A stretch of DNA of 64,000 bases. Source: Geosiphon pyriformis. Lineage: Eukaryota > Glomeromycota > Glomeromycetes > Archaeosporales > Geosiphonaceae. Below are positions 11,061-24,016 of this stretch, piece after piece. Within the stretch, counting starts at the first letter, position 1. Each line of letters opens with the position of its first letter. Where the stretch lies: assembly GCA_016748015.1 (NCBI GenBank), contig JAAOMT010000515.1, forward strand, positions 227,730 through 291,729, in the 5' to 3' direction. Made by a program: the position numbers and the translations under genes. The notes under the pieces are model-generated. The model was not told where the DNA came from, ran no database searches, and was given only the letters and a program-made list of their open reading frames with translations.

Positions 11061-14000
11061 TTATTAATTAATTATAATTGCTTAAGACAATCTTTTAGCA
11101 CAATTAACGAACCACCCCATAATGCGGGGAATTTTTTGGCGCGGACATACCCTCTTTTTTGAATATTTTTACCGTGTAACATTTTGTGTTTATATAAGAT
11201 CTTTTTGGCGACCATTTGTGTATACAATTGAAATTTTCAAGTAACTTTTTAATTACGAATGCAATTTTAAGGTTATTAGTATTACTGCAATCTTTAATAT
11301 TCTTTCCGATCCTCTTAATTCTGTGTGTGAAATTAATTCACCATCTCGTTTGTTCAGTGCTGATTTTTCGGTTTTCCAGGTTAAAAAGTTTTTTTAGGAA
11401 TTAAAACAAAATTTTTTTAATATAAATTTCATAACGGAATTTTTTTTAACTAATTATTCAAATTCAGAAGTTTACTAATTTTTCATAAGCATTGGGGAAA
11501 TTAACAAGATTTGATAGCATCAAAGAGTTGCAGTCATTTAAATCATTTTGTACCATTCTTCTCATTTTCCAATAATAATTTGCTGTTTCAAAATTATATT
11601 TAAAAAGTAAATTTTTTTTCATGTTTGACACATTTTTTCATCTGATTTACAAAAGGTTTGTAACATTATCGTTTTGGAAATTTTATAAAGATAAAAACTA
11701 ATTTACGTTTCTTTTCATTTATTATTTGTGGTCTCATTATAATTTTAATTACCTTTAATCAGAAGTTATTTTTATTTGTTTCACAATTCTATTTATGCAT
11801 GAAAATATAGTTAGTTGTATTATTTATCGGTTCGGTTTTTTGTACAGTAACTATCAAAAGGAATATTTTTGTTTTATAGCCATCCCAGCTATATGAAAAT
11901 TTTTTTCGGCTTGTACTAAATTGATAAGGTAGTAAGCTGTGTTAAATTTATAATCAAATCTGTAATATATTTGCAGCAAATTCGAAGATTGTAAATTTAT
12001 GAAATTATTTAAATGGAATGGCATAAAAGGTTATTCGTTTTTAGAAAGGCAAAAGATTATCTTCTAATAAATTTTTAAGGGATTTTCTAATTTTAAGGGA
12101 TTTTCAAATGAAATGTAACTCTTTTTTAATTTGCCGAGAAATGAATTTGTAGATTCCTTAAAAATTTAGAAAACCTTAATCAAAGTATGAAATCTTGGAA
12201 TTTTCCATCATCGATACGCCAAACTTTTTAAGATTAATAATTTGCATAGTCCTTTTGATTCTTTTTTTTTTCTTTTTTTTTTGAAATTAAAAGTGTAAGA
12301 ATTAATTATTTAATTTATTAATATCAACAAAAAGTCAGTTGTGTTTTATGTTTAACTTAATTTTTTTTTAATTTCTTGAAACATTTGAACCATTATTTGA
12401 ATTTTTTTTAATATTTTTAATAAAGTTATTAATTTTTTTTAACGATTTTTAAAATGACACAAATCTTGAATACATCTTTCGATGCTCTGAAAAAAGGGTA
12501 GAAAGCAGTGTGTTGCAAAACATATTGAGATTTATATTATACAAGGATACGTTATGATTTGGGGGTAAATAAAATGGAGTAAATAATAATTTTGTCGATT
12601 AAATTTAATGAAAATTAATTATAATTTTACCAGATATGAAAGCAACCGATATGAGAGCAACCGATATGAGCAACCAATAAGTAAAAGATTTATTATTATC
12701 AGATTTATTAGTGTGAAAAGTTATCAGATGCTGTTCAAGGCAATTGCTAACCATCAATGGTTAACCAACGGAATTCATTTTTAGATTTCATTAAATGATT
12801 AAATGAATCAATTAAGGGAAAATCCAATTAGGGAAATCAAAAATAGCCCATTCTAGATTAATTTAATAATAGTCAACAAAAATGAATCAGCAATTCTCTA
12901 GCAGTCGAAGATCATTATTACTTTGCCCCTTAGTCTTTAATTATAGCAAGGATTTGTAATTTCTGAGAATTCAAAAAAAAAAATTGATGTTTGAATGTTT
13001 CATATTTTTTAAAACAATAATATGAATTATTCAATAAAATGAGCAGAAATTACAATATATATATATTAAAAAGTTAAAAATGAGATGCATTGATGCATTA
13101 ATATGTTTGTATTAATATTTAAGGGTTTTGTAATACCAAAAAATTTTTGTGATATTGTCCTAGAGTTTGTAGCAGTAGTTATTATCAGGAATGTATGAAT
13201 CTCAAAAAACTTGCATTTTGATTTAGCCAGATAAGGTAGTAGTATGCATAAGGGCTTCGAAGTCTAAAAGTCTAAATTAAATTTGGCTACAGGTGCCATA
13301 TTACCTTTTGAATTTTTGATGACTGATTGTATTAAATGGGGGTTTACAAAATAAAATAATAAGGAATTTTTGAATTTGTATTTTAAATAAGGATAATAAA
13401 ATCAAAAAACGGGGGAAGGGGGGGTAATGTAAATTCATTGAAAAAATATTTGACCTTTTTCAAATGCGCCTGATTTATTGAAACTAGAATTTCTAAGAAA
13501 GAAAAACCTAAAAAATAACAGAGAGCTATCATTTTTGAGTGACAGGACGTCATTATCTAGCTTTAAAACGCCAGGTTTGATAAAAATAGATATCTTGTGA
13601 TAAATATTTCACAAAAAAACTTAAAAAAATGATGACACAATAAAGACAAAAAGAAATATTGTTTAACTTAATTTATGATTTTTATTTTCAACGCTTAATT
13701 CAAATCAGATAATCTTAATTTGCAGATCGGCTTCTCCATTTTTTTTTTTTAAAAAAAAACTTATTTTATTGATGAAAAATATGTTTACCCTTTTTAATTC
13801 AATAGCTGATTTCTCAACTTATTTAATTGATTAACCTCTTTTCTTAAATACGAGTTTTGTACATGATTAACGCTCTATTAAAATTATTTAGGAACATCCA
13901 AAACTTCAGAATCATTAACATCGATCGAAATTTTGATGATAAATCAATTGTTATCATAATATTATTTTATATCATGAAAAGAAAAACTTTACAATCATTG

Positions 14001-14341
14001 AAAGCAAGATAATATGGAACTTCACAATATTTCGGAAATCATCTCGGAAATTCTTTCCGTCAACCGAATTGAGCCCGCCATTTTCTGTCCCCTCAAAATA
14101 TGAATCGAGAATTTCTCATCTGGTGTGGTGAAAATTTTTTCTCTTGAATTTTTGTAATCACGCTATAAAGTGGAATTTTAATTGCGTAACATAATCAATT
14201 TTGAGTTATACTTTAAGGAATAACTTGTGAAACCATGTCAAATACGCGCATTATCAATCTTTCTAGAATTTTTGACAATAAAAGGAGTTCTCATTGTTGT
14301 TTGAAAAGTAAATTGCATTTATCCTTTTAACCATAGAGAAC
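11061..14341. other. Long AT-rich intergenic region
   Basis: About 3.3 kb without a recognisable gene. It contains a short direct repeat (gcaaccgatatgag, twice, about 12640-12665), a G-run near 13410-13425, homopolymer tracts, and the promoter of the multicopper oxidase at its right end. Undetected short exons cannot be excluded. Confidence 0.4.
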
Positions 14342-16525
14342 ATGATTTTTTTTTACAAAAATATACGCGTAAAAATCAGTTTTCTATGCTTCCTACTGAC
14401 GCTTGTATCAGCTAATAACATTATATTGCCAATCTCCAAACCTCAATCAACACTTTCCCCAAAGACACACAAATTTATTTTTAATGTTTCTAAAAAACTA
14501 CTTTCTCCAGATGGTTTCGAACGAAAAGTTTGGACAGTCAATGGTCAATATCCTGGGCCTCCAATTCATGTAATGAAACATGATCGTATCAAAGTAACAG
14601 TTGTCAATAACCTTGAAAACGAGGAAACTGCCATTCATTGGCATGGTTTTCTTCAAAAAGGTACACCTTGGTACGATGGTGCTCCTGGGACAACACAGTG
14701 TCCAATTGCTATCGGAAAAAATTTCACATATAACATCAAAGCTAGAGATTCCGGAACATTTTGGTGGTAGGTATTCGACTATATAATTAGGATTTCAATC
14801 TTATTAAATTATTCAATTTTACTCTTGTTCATGTAATTTTTTGAAATTAGGCATTCACATTTCATTGGTCAATATGTTGATGGCCTGGCCGGCGCATTAA
14901 TTGTTCATGATCCAAAAGATCCTTACCTTCCTTTATATGACGAAGAATTTATTGTATATCTTGCTGACTGGTATCACCAAGAGTCATCTGAATTATTACA
15001 TGCATTAAAAACACCAGTCTCAGAAGGAGGGGAAGAAGTAGGCAACAACATTTTGTTATTCAAATGTTAAATTTTTTGTCAAAGAGAATTCAGCTTCTAA
15101 ATTTGGACATTATACATTCTTAAGCCTGTAGCCCAAAGCCTTCTTATAAATGGTAAAAACCGATTTAATTGCACGTATGCTCCCAAAGAATCGAAATGTA
15201 ACTCAAATGTCAGCCTAGCCAAGTTTCGATTTGAGAAAGATAAACGATACCGTATACGAATAATTAATTCAAGGTAATAATTTCATCTGTTTACTTTTAA
15301 TATTTTTTCTGATTTCACGAAGAATAAAACCAATTTGAAAAATTTGATCTATCAGTGCGGATCATACGTTTTACTACTCAATCGATAACCACCATCTATT
15401 AGTAATTGAAGCCGATTCACAACTTGTAAAACTCCAAAAAGTACACAGCCTTAGGATTGAGCCTGGACAACGTTATTCCGCGATAGTTAATGCCGATCAA
15501 GCAGTTGACAGCTTTTGGATGCGTGCTACAGTTGATGCTGATGAAGACGCTTCGAAGATTGGGCTCAAGCCCGAGGTCAAGGCTGTTGTACAATACGCTG
15601 AGGCACCGAACAAAAATCCACAATCCAAGTCATGGAAAAAAGCTGTCAAAAAGGTCAAAACCCTTCAACAAAAACATCTGAGACCGTATCGACATCATTC
15701 TGTCCCCGGACCTGTCGGTCGAGAACTCATTTTCAAAATTGATTTCAGAGAAGATGAAGAGACCAATGTTTTAAATGGATTCATTAACAATTCGACAGGA
15801 CACATCGATATAAAAAATCCAATCTTGAACAAAGTCTTACATGGTTATTCAGTTGATGCAATAACCCAGACAACCACAAATGTTTTCGTTTTTGATAAAT
15901 TTGGAGAGGTCATTCAGATCGTGATTCAAAGTAAGGGAAATCCCCGAATTTGTTTTAAAATCGAACCGATGACTTTCTTCACAATATTTTAACCTATATT
16001 TTTTACATGAAAACAGATCAAATGGATGAAGACCACCCATTTCATTTAGTAAGTTGCGATACCAGAATATTCGGGGAAATCGTTTTTTTTATTAATATAA
16101 TATTTTTTCGACCTTTCACTCTATTTAGCACGGGCATAACTTCTACTGGCTGGGCTCAGGTCCAAACCCTTATAATCCCGCAAATTCTACCTTGAACTTA
16201 AAAAATCCTCCCTTACGTGACACTTCGAATGTGCCAGCATCTGGCTGGACTGTAATTCGATTCGTAGCGAATAATCCTGGCGCTTGGTTTCTTCATTGCC
16301 GTAAGTATGAATGTTTGATTTAAGTAAATTCACATTGTGGTATTAGGATTTATTGAATATTTTTTTCTCTTAGATATTGAATGGCATGTTCAACAGGGTA
16401 TGTTAGTTCAGTTCCTGGAGCTACCATTGCAATTGAAAGAATATCGACAGCCGGAAGCCGTGACAAATTTGTGTGACCCATCGTTTGACGATCTTGCATC
16501 GAAACAATTGAATGCTACATCTTAA
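14342..16525 (+). CDS. Secreted multicopper oxidase, seven exons
   Basis: Laccase/ferroxidase/ascorbate-oxidase superfamily enzyme that couples one-electron oxidation of a substrate to reduction of O2 to water. Exons: 14342-14766, 14851-15037, 15125-15273, 15356-15930, 16017-16048, 16129-16300, 16374-16525 (563 aa). A hydrophobic signal peptide spans about residues 8-24. All four copper signatures are visible: HWHG (about residue 99), WWHSH (about 142, across the first intron), HPFHLHGH (across the fifth intron) and [12 protein letters not shown] at the C-terminal end. The residue ten after the type 1 Cys is Met, as in ascorbate oxidase and low-potential enzymes. Between domains 2 and 3 there is a Lys-rich insertion (about residues 340-365, near [10 protein letters not shown]). 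The substrate (phenols, Fe(II) or ascorbate) cannot be fixed from the sequence. Confidence 0.93.
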
Positions 16526-17165
16526 TACATGTAATAGTAATACTGAATAGCCTTGTATAATAATACATTATTTAATTATGTAATTCTCCTACTTTCCCAA
16601 TTTAATGTGGCAAAATTTTGTATTTAAGAGCGGATTAATAGCTCAAACCGATGAAATTTTTTAATGGAGAGGTGATGTTCAGTATTACCCATCTAATTGT
16701 GGATATTTCTCCTCCATTAAAGTTTTCATCCATTTCGAATCTTAAAATCATTAATTTTTGATCAAAGAACCAACAATAAAAAGTTTTTAGAATTTGAGAG
16801 ATCAAAATAAGGTGATTTTATAGAAATGGTAATGTTTTAAAGAAGATGCTGGTTCCTAATATTTTACAAAGAATTTTGTCTGGAAAGGCATTAGAGAAAT
16901 TTAATAGCACATAAAAGAAATTTAATAACTCATAAAAGAACAGGGGGGCTAGGCTAAGTATCAAAATTAAGCTTTATGAATAATATTTCCAAATCAACTA
17001 ATTATTTGCCCGAAGGCAAAATGAATGCTAAACATTCGAGAGATCATTCAGATATTCTGATTAATGTTTATTATAAAAGAAACATGTACATACCTATCTA
17101 AAACAAATTAAAGTTTTGCGCAGAAATAATTTGACATCAATCATCAGAGTGGTTAATAGTTGAAC
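16526..17165. other. Intergenic with an imperfect foldback
   Basis: An imperfect inverted repeat lies at 16650-16671 and 16709-16730: gatgaaa, a T-rich core and aatggag on the left, with the matching reverse complement on the right, arms of about 22 bases and a loop of about 37. It could be a small foldback element or a 3' RNA structure of the oxidase transcript. No gene is seen. Confidence 0.45.
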
Positions 17166-18727
17166 ATGTATTTTTCTAGTAAGGTTATAACTATTTTGCC
17201 GGCACCTATAAAGTTTTCCTGCAGTGTTAGCGTATTAATTATAATCCTGATAATCGTCAACTTGAACCAAAGTAATCTAAAATTAGAGGAAAGCTTTGAA
17301 GAATTCTTAGGGTTTGATCTCAAAAATGCATTGTTATCTGAAGAAAATTTCGAAAATTCAACATTTCACCACGAAATAAATATTCCAAAAATGATGAAAA
17401 GAGCAATTCCCACAAGAAAGCCAAGGTATCCCCCAAAGGAACAAGTATTTGAAACGAGCACTTTTGAATATTTTAACAGAATGGCTCGCTATGCTAACTT
17501 GGCATATTGCTCTCAAAAAAATAATGCGGGAAAAGGCGTCAAAAATGCTATAGGTAAAGTTTTTTGCAAAAGAATAAAAAAATCTCTCGAATAAAATCCA
17601 CTTGTTTTCACGTAACTTTTTTTTTTTACTTGGTCTTTTATAGCGCATGTTTTTGTTGATATGCCAACAAGAGATGTGATAATATATTTTGGAGGTCCTC
17701 GCCTCTCGATAAAACAATTGGAAGCAAGAAAACCCACCATGGTCTCATTTAAGTCTATTTATTCGGAGATTCCTATTCCAATGGTGGACGCGAAATGGCT
17801 GAAAGACGTAGAACAAATTTATACAATCTTAGTTGCGAAACTACGGGCAATTCTGGAACTTCTTGAGACAAATCGAAGAAATTATAGGCTTCCAACAGAC
17901 AATTTTAAAATTAGATTCACAGGCCATGGAGTTGGAGGAGGTAGGAAGTTATGAAATTAATTTATTTTTCGATTTAGAATTTGATGGAATGAATTGAAAC
18001 AAAAATTTTTGACCATCTTTTTGTTAAAATGCATAACGGTATTGACATTAAACATGATAATTCTATTAACCTATATTTTGGTTTATTAATTTCAAGTATA
18101 CGCAATGCTTGCAGCTTTACTTCTGAGACTGGAAGTAATTTCAGAGAGACCTATAAATCAGATTTGGCCTTATGTAATTATCGATGTCACTACATTCGGT
18201 CAACCCCGTTTCGGAGATTTTGGATTTGCAACACTCTTAAATCGAGTTTTCTCTGATAGTGTTAATCGTATCACTCACACAAATGATTTTGCTCCTCAGC
18301 TTCCTGTAAAGGGTATTGGTGAAATTTTTCTTCAGCAGCAGGATACAGAATATTGGATTTCTCGGCCCTTGTGTGATTGCCCAGATGAAAGAATGGCCCC
18401 ACCAATTGATGACCAAGGCTATTCTGCTCTTTTCCGATGCTATGGGTTTCATCGGAAAAAGGATTGGACTAAACAATATGTTTGGGCTGGTGAGAATAAT
18501 GTAAGTTTTTTGACATTATCTTTTTATATGATTTGATTGGATGATATTTTTTGTTTTAATTTTTTGTTTTGATAATAATAAATTTGAAGGAATGCAATTT
18601 GGGGCAACATTATGCAAAACCAGAAAGCGAAAATTCTCACAACGGTCCTTATTTTGGTATTACAATGGGGGTTTGTACTACAGGTATGGATGGAGCTTCT
18701 CAAGGTAACTTTGACAGTGGATTTTAA
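17166..18727 (+). CDS. Class 3 lipase paralogue A, nucleophile Ser replaced by Gly
   Basis: Alpha/beta-hydrolase of the fungal triacylglycerol lipase (class 3) family. Exons: 17166-17553, 17644-17940, 18097-18500, 18590-18727 (408 aa). The start is the ATG at 17166; the frame is open six bases upstream, but only from a TTG. An N-terminal hydrophobic segment (about residues 16-34) suggests secretion or a signal anchor. The nucleophile elbow reads TGHGVGG, where active members have GHSxGG. The second fold signature TFGQPRFGD is present, the acid is in HTNDFAPQLP, and the His is in SHNGPYFG. A Cys pair CDCPD follows. Ser loss predicts a non-catalytic or binding role. Intron phases match paralogues B and C exactly. 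Confidence 0.85.
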
Positions 18728-20458
18728 AATCAGTCTTTGAAACAATAAGATGGAAAAGATATAGGAATATTAGATTTTTTGAGCTATCATTGTTATGAAA
18801 GTATATATGTTTTTTCAAATAGTTGTGGTTATTGAAATATTTGATATTTATCGAATCACCAATGAGGCTTTTGTTAGCTCTATAGTATACGAATGGCTTG
18901 AGTCGAACTCTGATAGATAGATAATGTTATCTATTAATAGCCATCGCCTGAATCATCATATGTTCAAGTGGTGCCTCCCCAAACAGTTAATTTGATTTTT
19001 GAAGAAAAAAACATATGATATACTTTCAAATTGTAAACAATCATTTCAAGAAATATTTCACATGCACCATTAATATTTTTATCTATAAAAAGACCATATT
19101 GCTTACATTTAAGATATTAGTTTAGTTGTCAATCCATTCACATCAATTGCATGTTTAGCATTAAACTTCAATTTTTGTTATAACTACAAGTAAGTAAATA
19201 TCTATAAAGCAACAAATTTTGTATACAAATTTATATTCAATATATATTAATAATAAAGTTATGAATATTTGAATTTAAAGGGGAAATTCTAATTTTTGCA
19301 TCTGACAAATAAAGATGGTATTAATTGCCAAAATATCTTCAGTCAACTCTTGGGCTGCAGTAATAGATGTTAATGCATCATCATCATCATCATCATCTAA
19401 GTCAACTGTGATGATTTTTGTACCATTGAAAAAAAAAATGTGTTCTAAAAGGTTGTATGCAAATGAAAGAATTATCATGGTAAACAACCACAACTTATTT
19501 AAAAGATATTAATGTGATATATAGAATGAATAAGGTTCAAAAATCAAAAATAATTCTGTGACCATTCTTCAATGTGAGAATTCCAATAGGGTTTTAAGGC
19601 TGAATCTCTTGAAATTGATTCCACTGGCAGCATCAGTGATGATTTGGTAAGAAGAATAGAGCTTTTAGAGATGTTTTTTCGGCCATTTGAGATCCTATCG
19701 TTGTTTTGAGCTCAAAGCTCGAATTTAAATATAGCCACAGGATCTAAAGGTTTGAGTGGGAGTTTTAGCAGTTGTGAAGACATTTTTTAGATTATAAAGA
19801 CGAACTCCACCCAAATTTCACATAGCACTTAATTTTCCTTGGACGAAGGGTTCTGGAAGAGACTCCAATCTGTTTGGATGCTTGATGAGCAGAAAAGAGG
19901 ATTACTTTTTAAAATGTTTTAACATATTTTTTTAAACATTATTTGTATCTTTTTCAAGTTTGCTAGAAAGCTTTGAGTTTCGTTTATAAGTAGAGACAAT
20001 TGATATTCATGAGCAGAAAGATGTAAGCAAGGACAAGAAAATTATAGGATCGCAAATAATATTTATAAGTTGGAAAAAGCAATAAAATAAACGAAACAGG
20101 AAAAAAAAATCATTGATCGATGCTTGCATAACTATTATTTAATAGGCAATGGTCTTTGATATTTTATTAATAAAAGGTTTAACCAGAAGCATTAAGCTTG
20201 TGAATGAAATCTACATTCCTCATTAAACATAATAAAGAATGAAATCGACTAAAACTTTGATAACCAAATTTCCAATGAAAGAAAATTCTTTTCATTTTTG
20301 TGAATACACATTTTTCACCAATTAATTGGTCACCAAAATCTCGGGTCACGAGTAAATTTTTCCTCATAAATGTAAAGTTAATCCCAACCATTTGGATCCT
20401 TTATTATCTCATCTTTTGAATCAAAGTTTAATATTTCAAAAAGTCCTACACTATCAAT
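18728..20458. other. Intergenic between lipase paralogues A and B
   Basis: AT-rich spacer with a (CAT)n run at about 19376-19396 and no supported gene. The promoter of paralogue B lies at its right end. Confidence 0.4.
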
Positions 20459-21704
20459 ATGATATTTTATTTAAAAATTCTTATCATTTTAAGCTTTTTC
20501 ATATATTCATTAAAAACATCATTAGTGAAAAACCACATTTCAGAATCTTCGAATAGTACTAAAATGATAAATGATCCTTTACTAGTCAAATATAATTTCG
20601 AGGTTGAACCATTGCTATTCTTAAATAATAACTCACAGAATTTTGAATCTCAAAAAAAATCTAATTTGAAACGTAACTACGAACCAAAACAAAAATTTAG
20701 AGTTCCAGCAAATGAATTAGACCAACTAAAAACTTTTGCTTGGTTTGGCATGCGAGCTTATTGTCTAAACGAAGAGTATCGTATTACAGAGGGAATTTTC
20801 GGTACCAAATATTTTCAACGTAATATTTTGTGTAATGACATTTTATTCACCTTTACTTTTATTGGGTCTCTTTTTAAAAGCTGGTGTTGCAGTTCAAGGA
20901 AATGAAATTATTTTAATTATTAGAGGAGAACCATTAAACTCCCCTCAATTTTGGATAGAAAACCCCAAGAAACTTATTGCCTATCCCAGAAGTAATTATG
21001 GGGCCAAAGTTGACGAATACTTTTGGAATAGGTATTTAGAGACTGAACAAAAATTGGGAACAATAATTTTAGACAGATTGAGAGGCAGAAGCAATATTCA
21101 GAAAATTGTTGCAATTGGACATGGCTCTGGTGGTGGTAATTCATCGACCTACCTTTTTACTTTTTCCATCCTTCGAAAAGAATATTCTCATTAAATTTTT
21201 CTTTTCAAGTTTACGCGACATTTCAACTACTTGACTTGATTTATATGCAAGAATTGAAAAGAATGAAATTCAAAGTTGTTACCTTCGGATCACCTCGTAT
21301 CGGAAACAAGGAATTTGTGCAACAAGTGAATGATCTACTGGATAAAATTCCTGTACTTCGGTTCACCAATATTGACGATTACGTTCCAAGGTTGCCTGGA
21401 GCTACTTATCCTAATTATTATGTTCACCATATGAGTGAGTATTGGATTAAAGGTGCTTGTGATTGTAATTCACTGGATGTTTACTTGTGTATCGGAAGAG
21501 TATCCATGACAACATTTGTTCAAGAGAGTGAGGTAAATTTTTCAAATTAGATCTGTTTTTATTTAGAATAAAGTTCAATTTAAAAGAAATTTTTTCTAGG
21601 TATGTGTCAACCAGTTTGAAACCCATAGTTTTAATGCACATAACGGACCGTATTTAGGTGTGATGATGGGTTCTTGTTCAAATGAACCGGCACCGACATC
21701 GTAA
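20459..21704 (+). CDS. Class 3 lipase paralogue B, nucleophile Ser replaced by Gly
   Basis: Same family and gene structure as the preceding lipase-like gene. Exons: 20459-20801, 20881-21135, 21210-21532, 21600-21704 (341 aa). A signal peptide spans about residues 4-20 (LKILIILSFFIYSL). The elbow reads AIGHGSGG, with Gly at the nucleophile position and a Ser one residue later. TFGSPRIGN, the acid in TNIDDYVPRLPG and the His in NAHNGPYLG are all kept, as is the CDC motif. The mature protein is shorter than paralogue A because the linker between the signal peptide and the domain is reduced. Whether the shifted Ser could act is doubtful: the elbow geometry normally needs it at the third position of GxSxG. 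Function is inferred as secreted, probably non-hydrolytic. Confidence 0.83.
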
Positions 21705-22364
21705 AATCGTAGGAATTTGATAAAGGGTGATTGGTTATTTTTTGAAAAATAAAACTGACAAAAAATTTGGGAGATTTCCTATTTTCCAATCATATAGACT
21801 TTTAACTCCTTTTGAGTGAAAACTTGAAAGAAATAAGTATATAGTTTTTCCTTAAAAAAATTTCATTTCAACACCTCAACTTTCAAAATACTTGATTTTC
21901 TTTTTAAAATATGAAATTCCTCCAAGCGATATATTTATAAAATATTTAATCTTTCAGGTATGACTTCAGAAATTTAATATTTAAGTACATTTAAATGAAA
22001 ACCAGATTTAAATTAATTTTTTATATATTTGAATAGATTTTTTTTTTACAAAATAAATAAATTAACCAAAATTTTATCTCAAACGTCTTTTAACGTATAC
22101 TTTTTAAAAACTAATAAGTATTTTGGGTTATATTACTTTTCTTTTTTCCCAATTTAGGGCTAATATTTAGCTTTTTTGATATATTGCCTTCCCTCATTTA
22201 TAATTGCACACAAGAGATTTAAAATTTTTATCGAAAACATTGAAATATGTTTATCATAGATAAGGAGAAAGTTATTTATAGATCAACATCAAATCATGAG
22301 TCAAAGGAGATAACGTTCTTGCGAAGGGAATTCTTGGTCATTACTTTGATTAAGATCTCAGGTT

Positions 22365-22936
22365 TCAAAAGAAATTGACGCATGCATTAATATTATTAAT
22401 TATACTATTTTTGAGCTGGGATCTCTGATTTTGAATGCTTTTTTACAAAATTAAATTATGCAGTATCTGGATTGAGAAAAAGTTCTTGAATCGTTATCAA
22501 ACAAAATTTTGTTATTGAAAATCTAAATTTTGAAAGTTCGTTTTGAAAATTCAAAAAAGACGACTGGCACACTAAACATTTGAGATTGAAAACTTTGATA
22601 TCATGATCGCTTAGTGATAAATAAATGAACGTTGAAACATNNNNNNNNNNNNNNNNNNNNTCAAAAGAAATTGACGCATGCATTAATATTATTAATTATA
22701 CTATTTTTGAGCTGGGATCTCTGATTTTGAATGCTTTTTTACAAAATTAAATTATGGAGTATCTGGATTGAGAAAAAGTTCTTGAATCGTTATCAAACAA
22801 AATTTTGTTATTGAAAATCTAAATTTTGAAAGTTCGTTTTGAAAATTCAAAAAAGACGACTGGCACACTAAACATTTGAGATTGAAAACTTTGATATCAT
22901 GATCGCTTAGTGATAAATAAATGAACGTTGAAACAT
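22365..22936. repeat. 276-base direct repeat flanking a 20-N gap
   Basis: Bases 22365-22640 recur at 22661-22936 at a constant offset of 296. The one difference noticed is C at 22461 and G at 22757. The 20 Ns at 22641-22660 sit exactly between the copies. The simplest reading is a scaffold join in which two contig ends overlap and were not merged, or an unresolved haplotype or tandem repeat. Confidence 0.95.
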
Positions 22937-23456
22937 CTTAATAAAACAAAGATTACAGATTTTCTAGCTAATTCAAAATTCAAATCCATGGACATTTGTA
23001 ACGATTGATAATAACCCTAGTTAAAAGCATAAATAACAACAACAACAACAACAACAACAAAAAATGAAGATCTTTTTGTATAGAATTTCTTAATTTTTTA
23101 ATTTTGATGGTATTGCGATTCCAACAATCAATCACAGATTTTGAAAGTCAAAACTGATATTAGGCTGATTGTAATCAACGAAAAATATTCCGGCATAATA
23201 GATGTATAATATTGATTACAATTTCCCAAGACTTCATAAGTGGATTGCAATTTTGACATTAGGAAGTTTGAATTATATCACCTGAAAGATGAATATCATA
23301 GTTGTTCATCAGAGCGTTCTTCTATACCGCTTTACTTGCTTATTGATGAAATAGATAAGAATTTATCAATTATTCTTTTTATTATAGTTATTATTATTGA
23401 GATCTTGATACCCACCCCCGAATTTTAATTAATAAAAATCATTATCGTATTTTTTA

Positions 23457-23553
23457 AGCACGTGCTGTTTTAGCAGCACTGGGTCTAGAATTGAAACTCT
23501 AATCTTCAGGATGATGAAGATTAGAGTAAAATCACTTCAACCGTGATTTTACT
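23457..23553. repeat. Cluster of three adjacent stem-loops
   Basis: A 10-base palindrome, AGCACGTGCT (23457-23466), overlaps a GTGCTG/CAGCAC stem (23462-23467 with 23474-23479). Next is a perfect 13-bp stem, 23496-23508 with 23515-23527, loop 6. Last is a perfect 11-bp stem, 23525-23535 with 23543-23553, loop 7. The last two share three bases (AGT, 23525-23527), so they would compete. No coding sequence overlaps. It may be a small foldback element, a structured RNA or a 3'-end structure between the convergent lipase genes. Confidence 0.75.
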
Positions 23554-24016
23554 AGAATATCGGCATCATAATATTGTCAGTGATTTTTAAGGTTTAATAT
23601 AACAATCAAACTCCAATAAAAAATAAATTTATTTCTAAACAGGTTCTATTATAAAGAAGTTTTGAATAAAATTTTGTTATTTAAAAATTCAGTCTCAGTA
23701 GGTTTGATCCAAGGGTTGACGTTCTTTATTTAACAATTCAAAATTGTGGAAACTTGTCTCAAAAAATCTGAACATGATTATTCACCAACAAATGTAGCTG
23801 CTTTTTCCTTGCACTGAAGGAGTTTATATTTAGTTCGGTAGGTTATGATTTACAAATAGTCCAAATGAGGAATCCAAATTTTGTAATATAATTATTCGAT
23901 TCAAAAGCTATTCCATTTACATTTTGCCCTTGACTTTAATAAACTAAACCTTGAAGCTATCCAACCATCTAATTTAGAATCGAAAGCATTAAAGGGTATT
24001 AATTTGAGTAAAAGAG

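Larger units (their letters stand above)
21705..24016. other. Spacer between convergent lipase genes B and C, holding an assembly gap
   Basis: No gene is supported. It contains the 20-N gap at 22641-22660, a 276-base direct repeat on both sides of that gap, an (AAC)n microsatellite at 23035-23060 and a cluster of inverted repeats at 23457-23553. The two flanking genes converge, so both 3' ends fall here. Confidence 0.6.

Noticed and set aside
17160-17165. Start of lipase paralogue A at 17160
   Set aside because: The codon there is TTG; the first ATG is at 17166. The same applies to the first bZIP gene, where 44518 is TTG and the ATG is at 44524.
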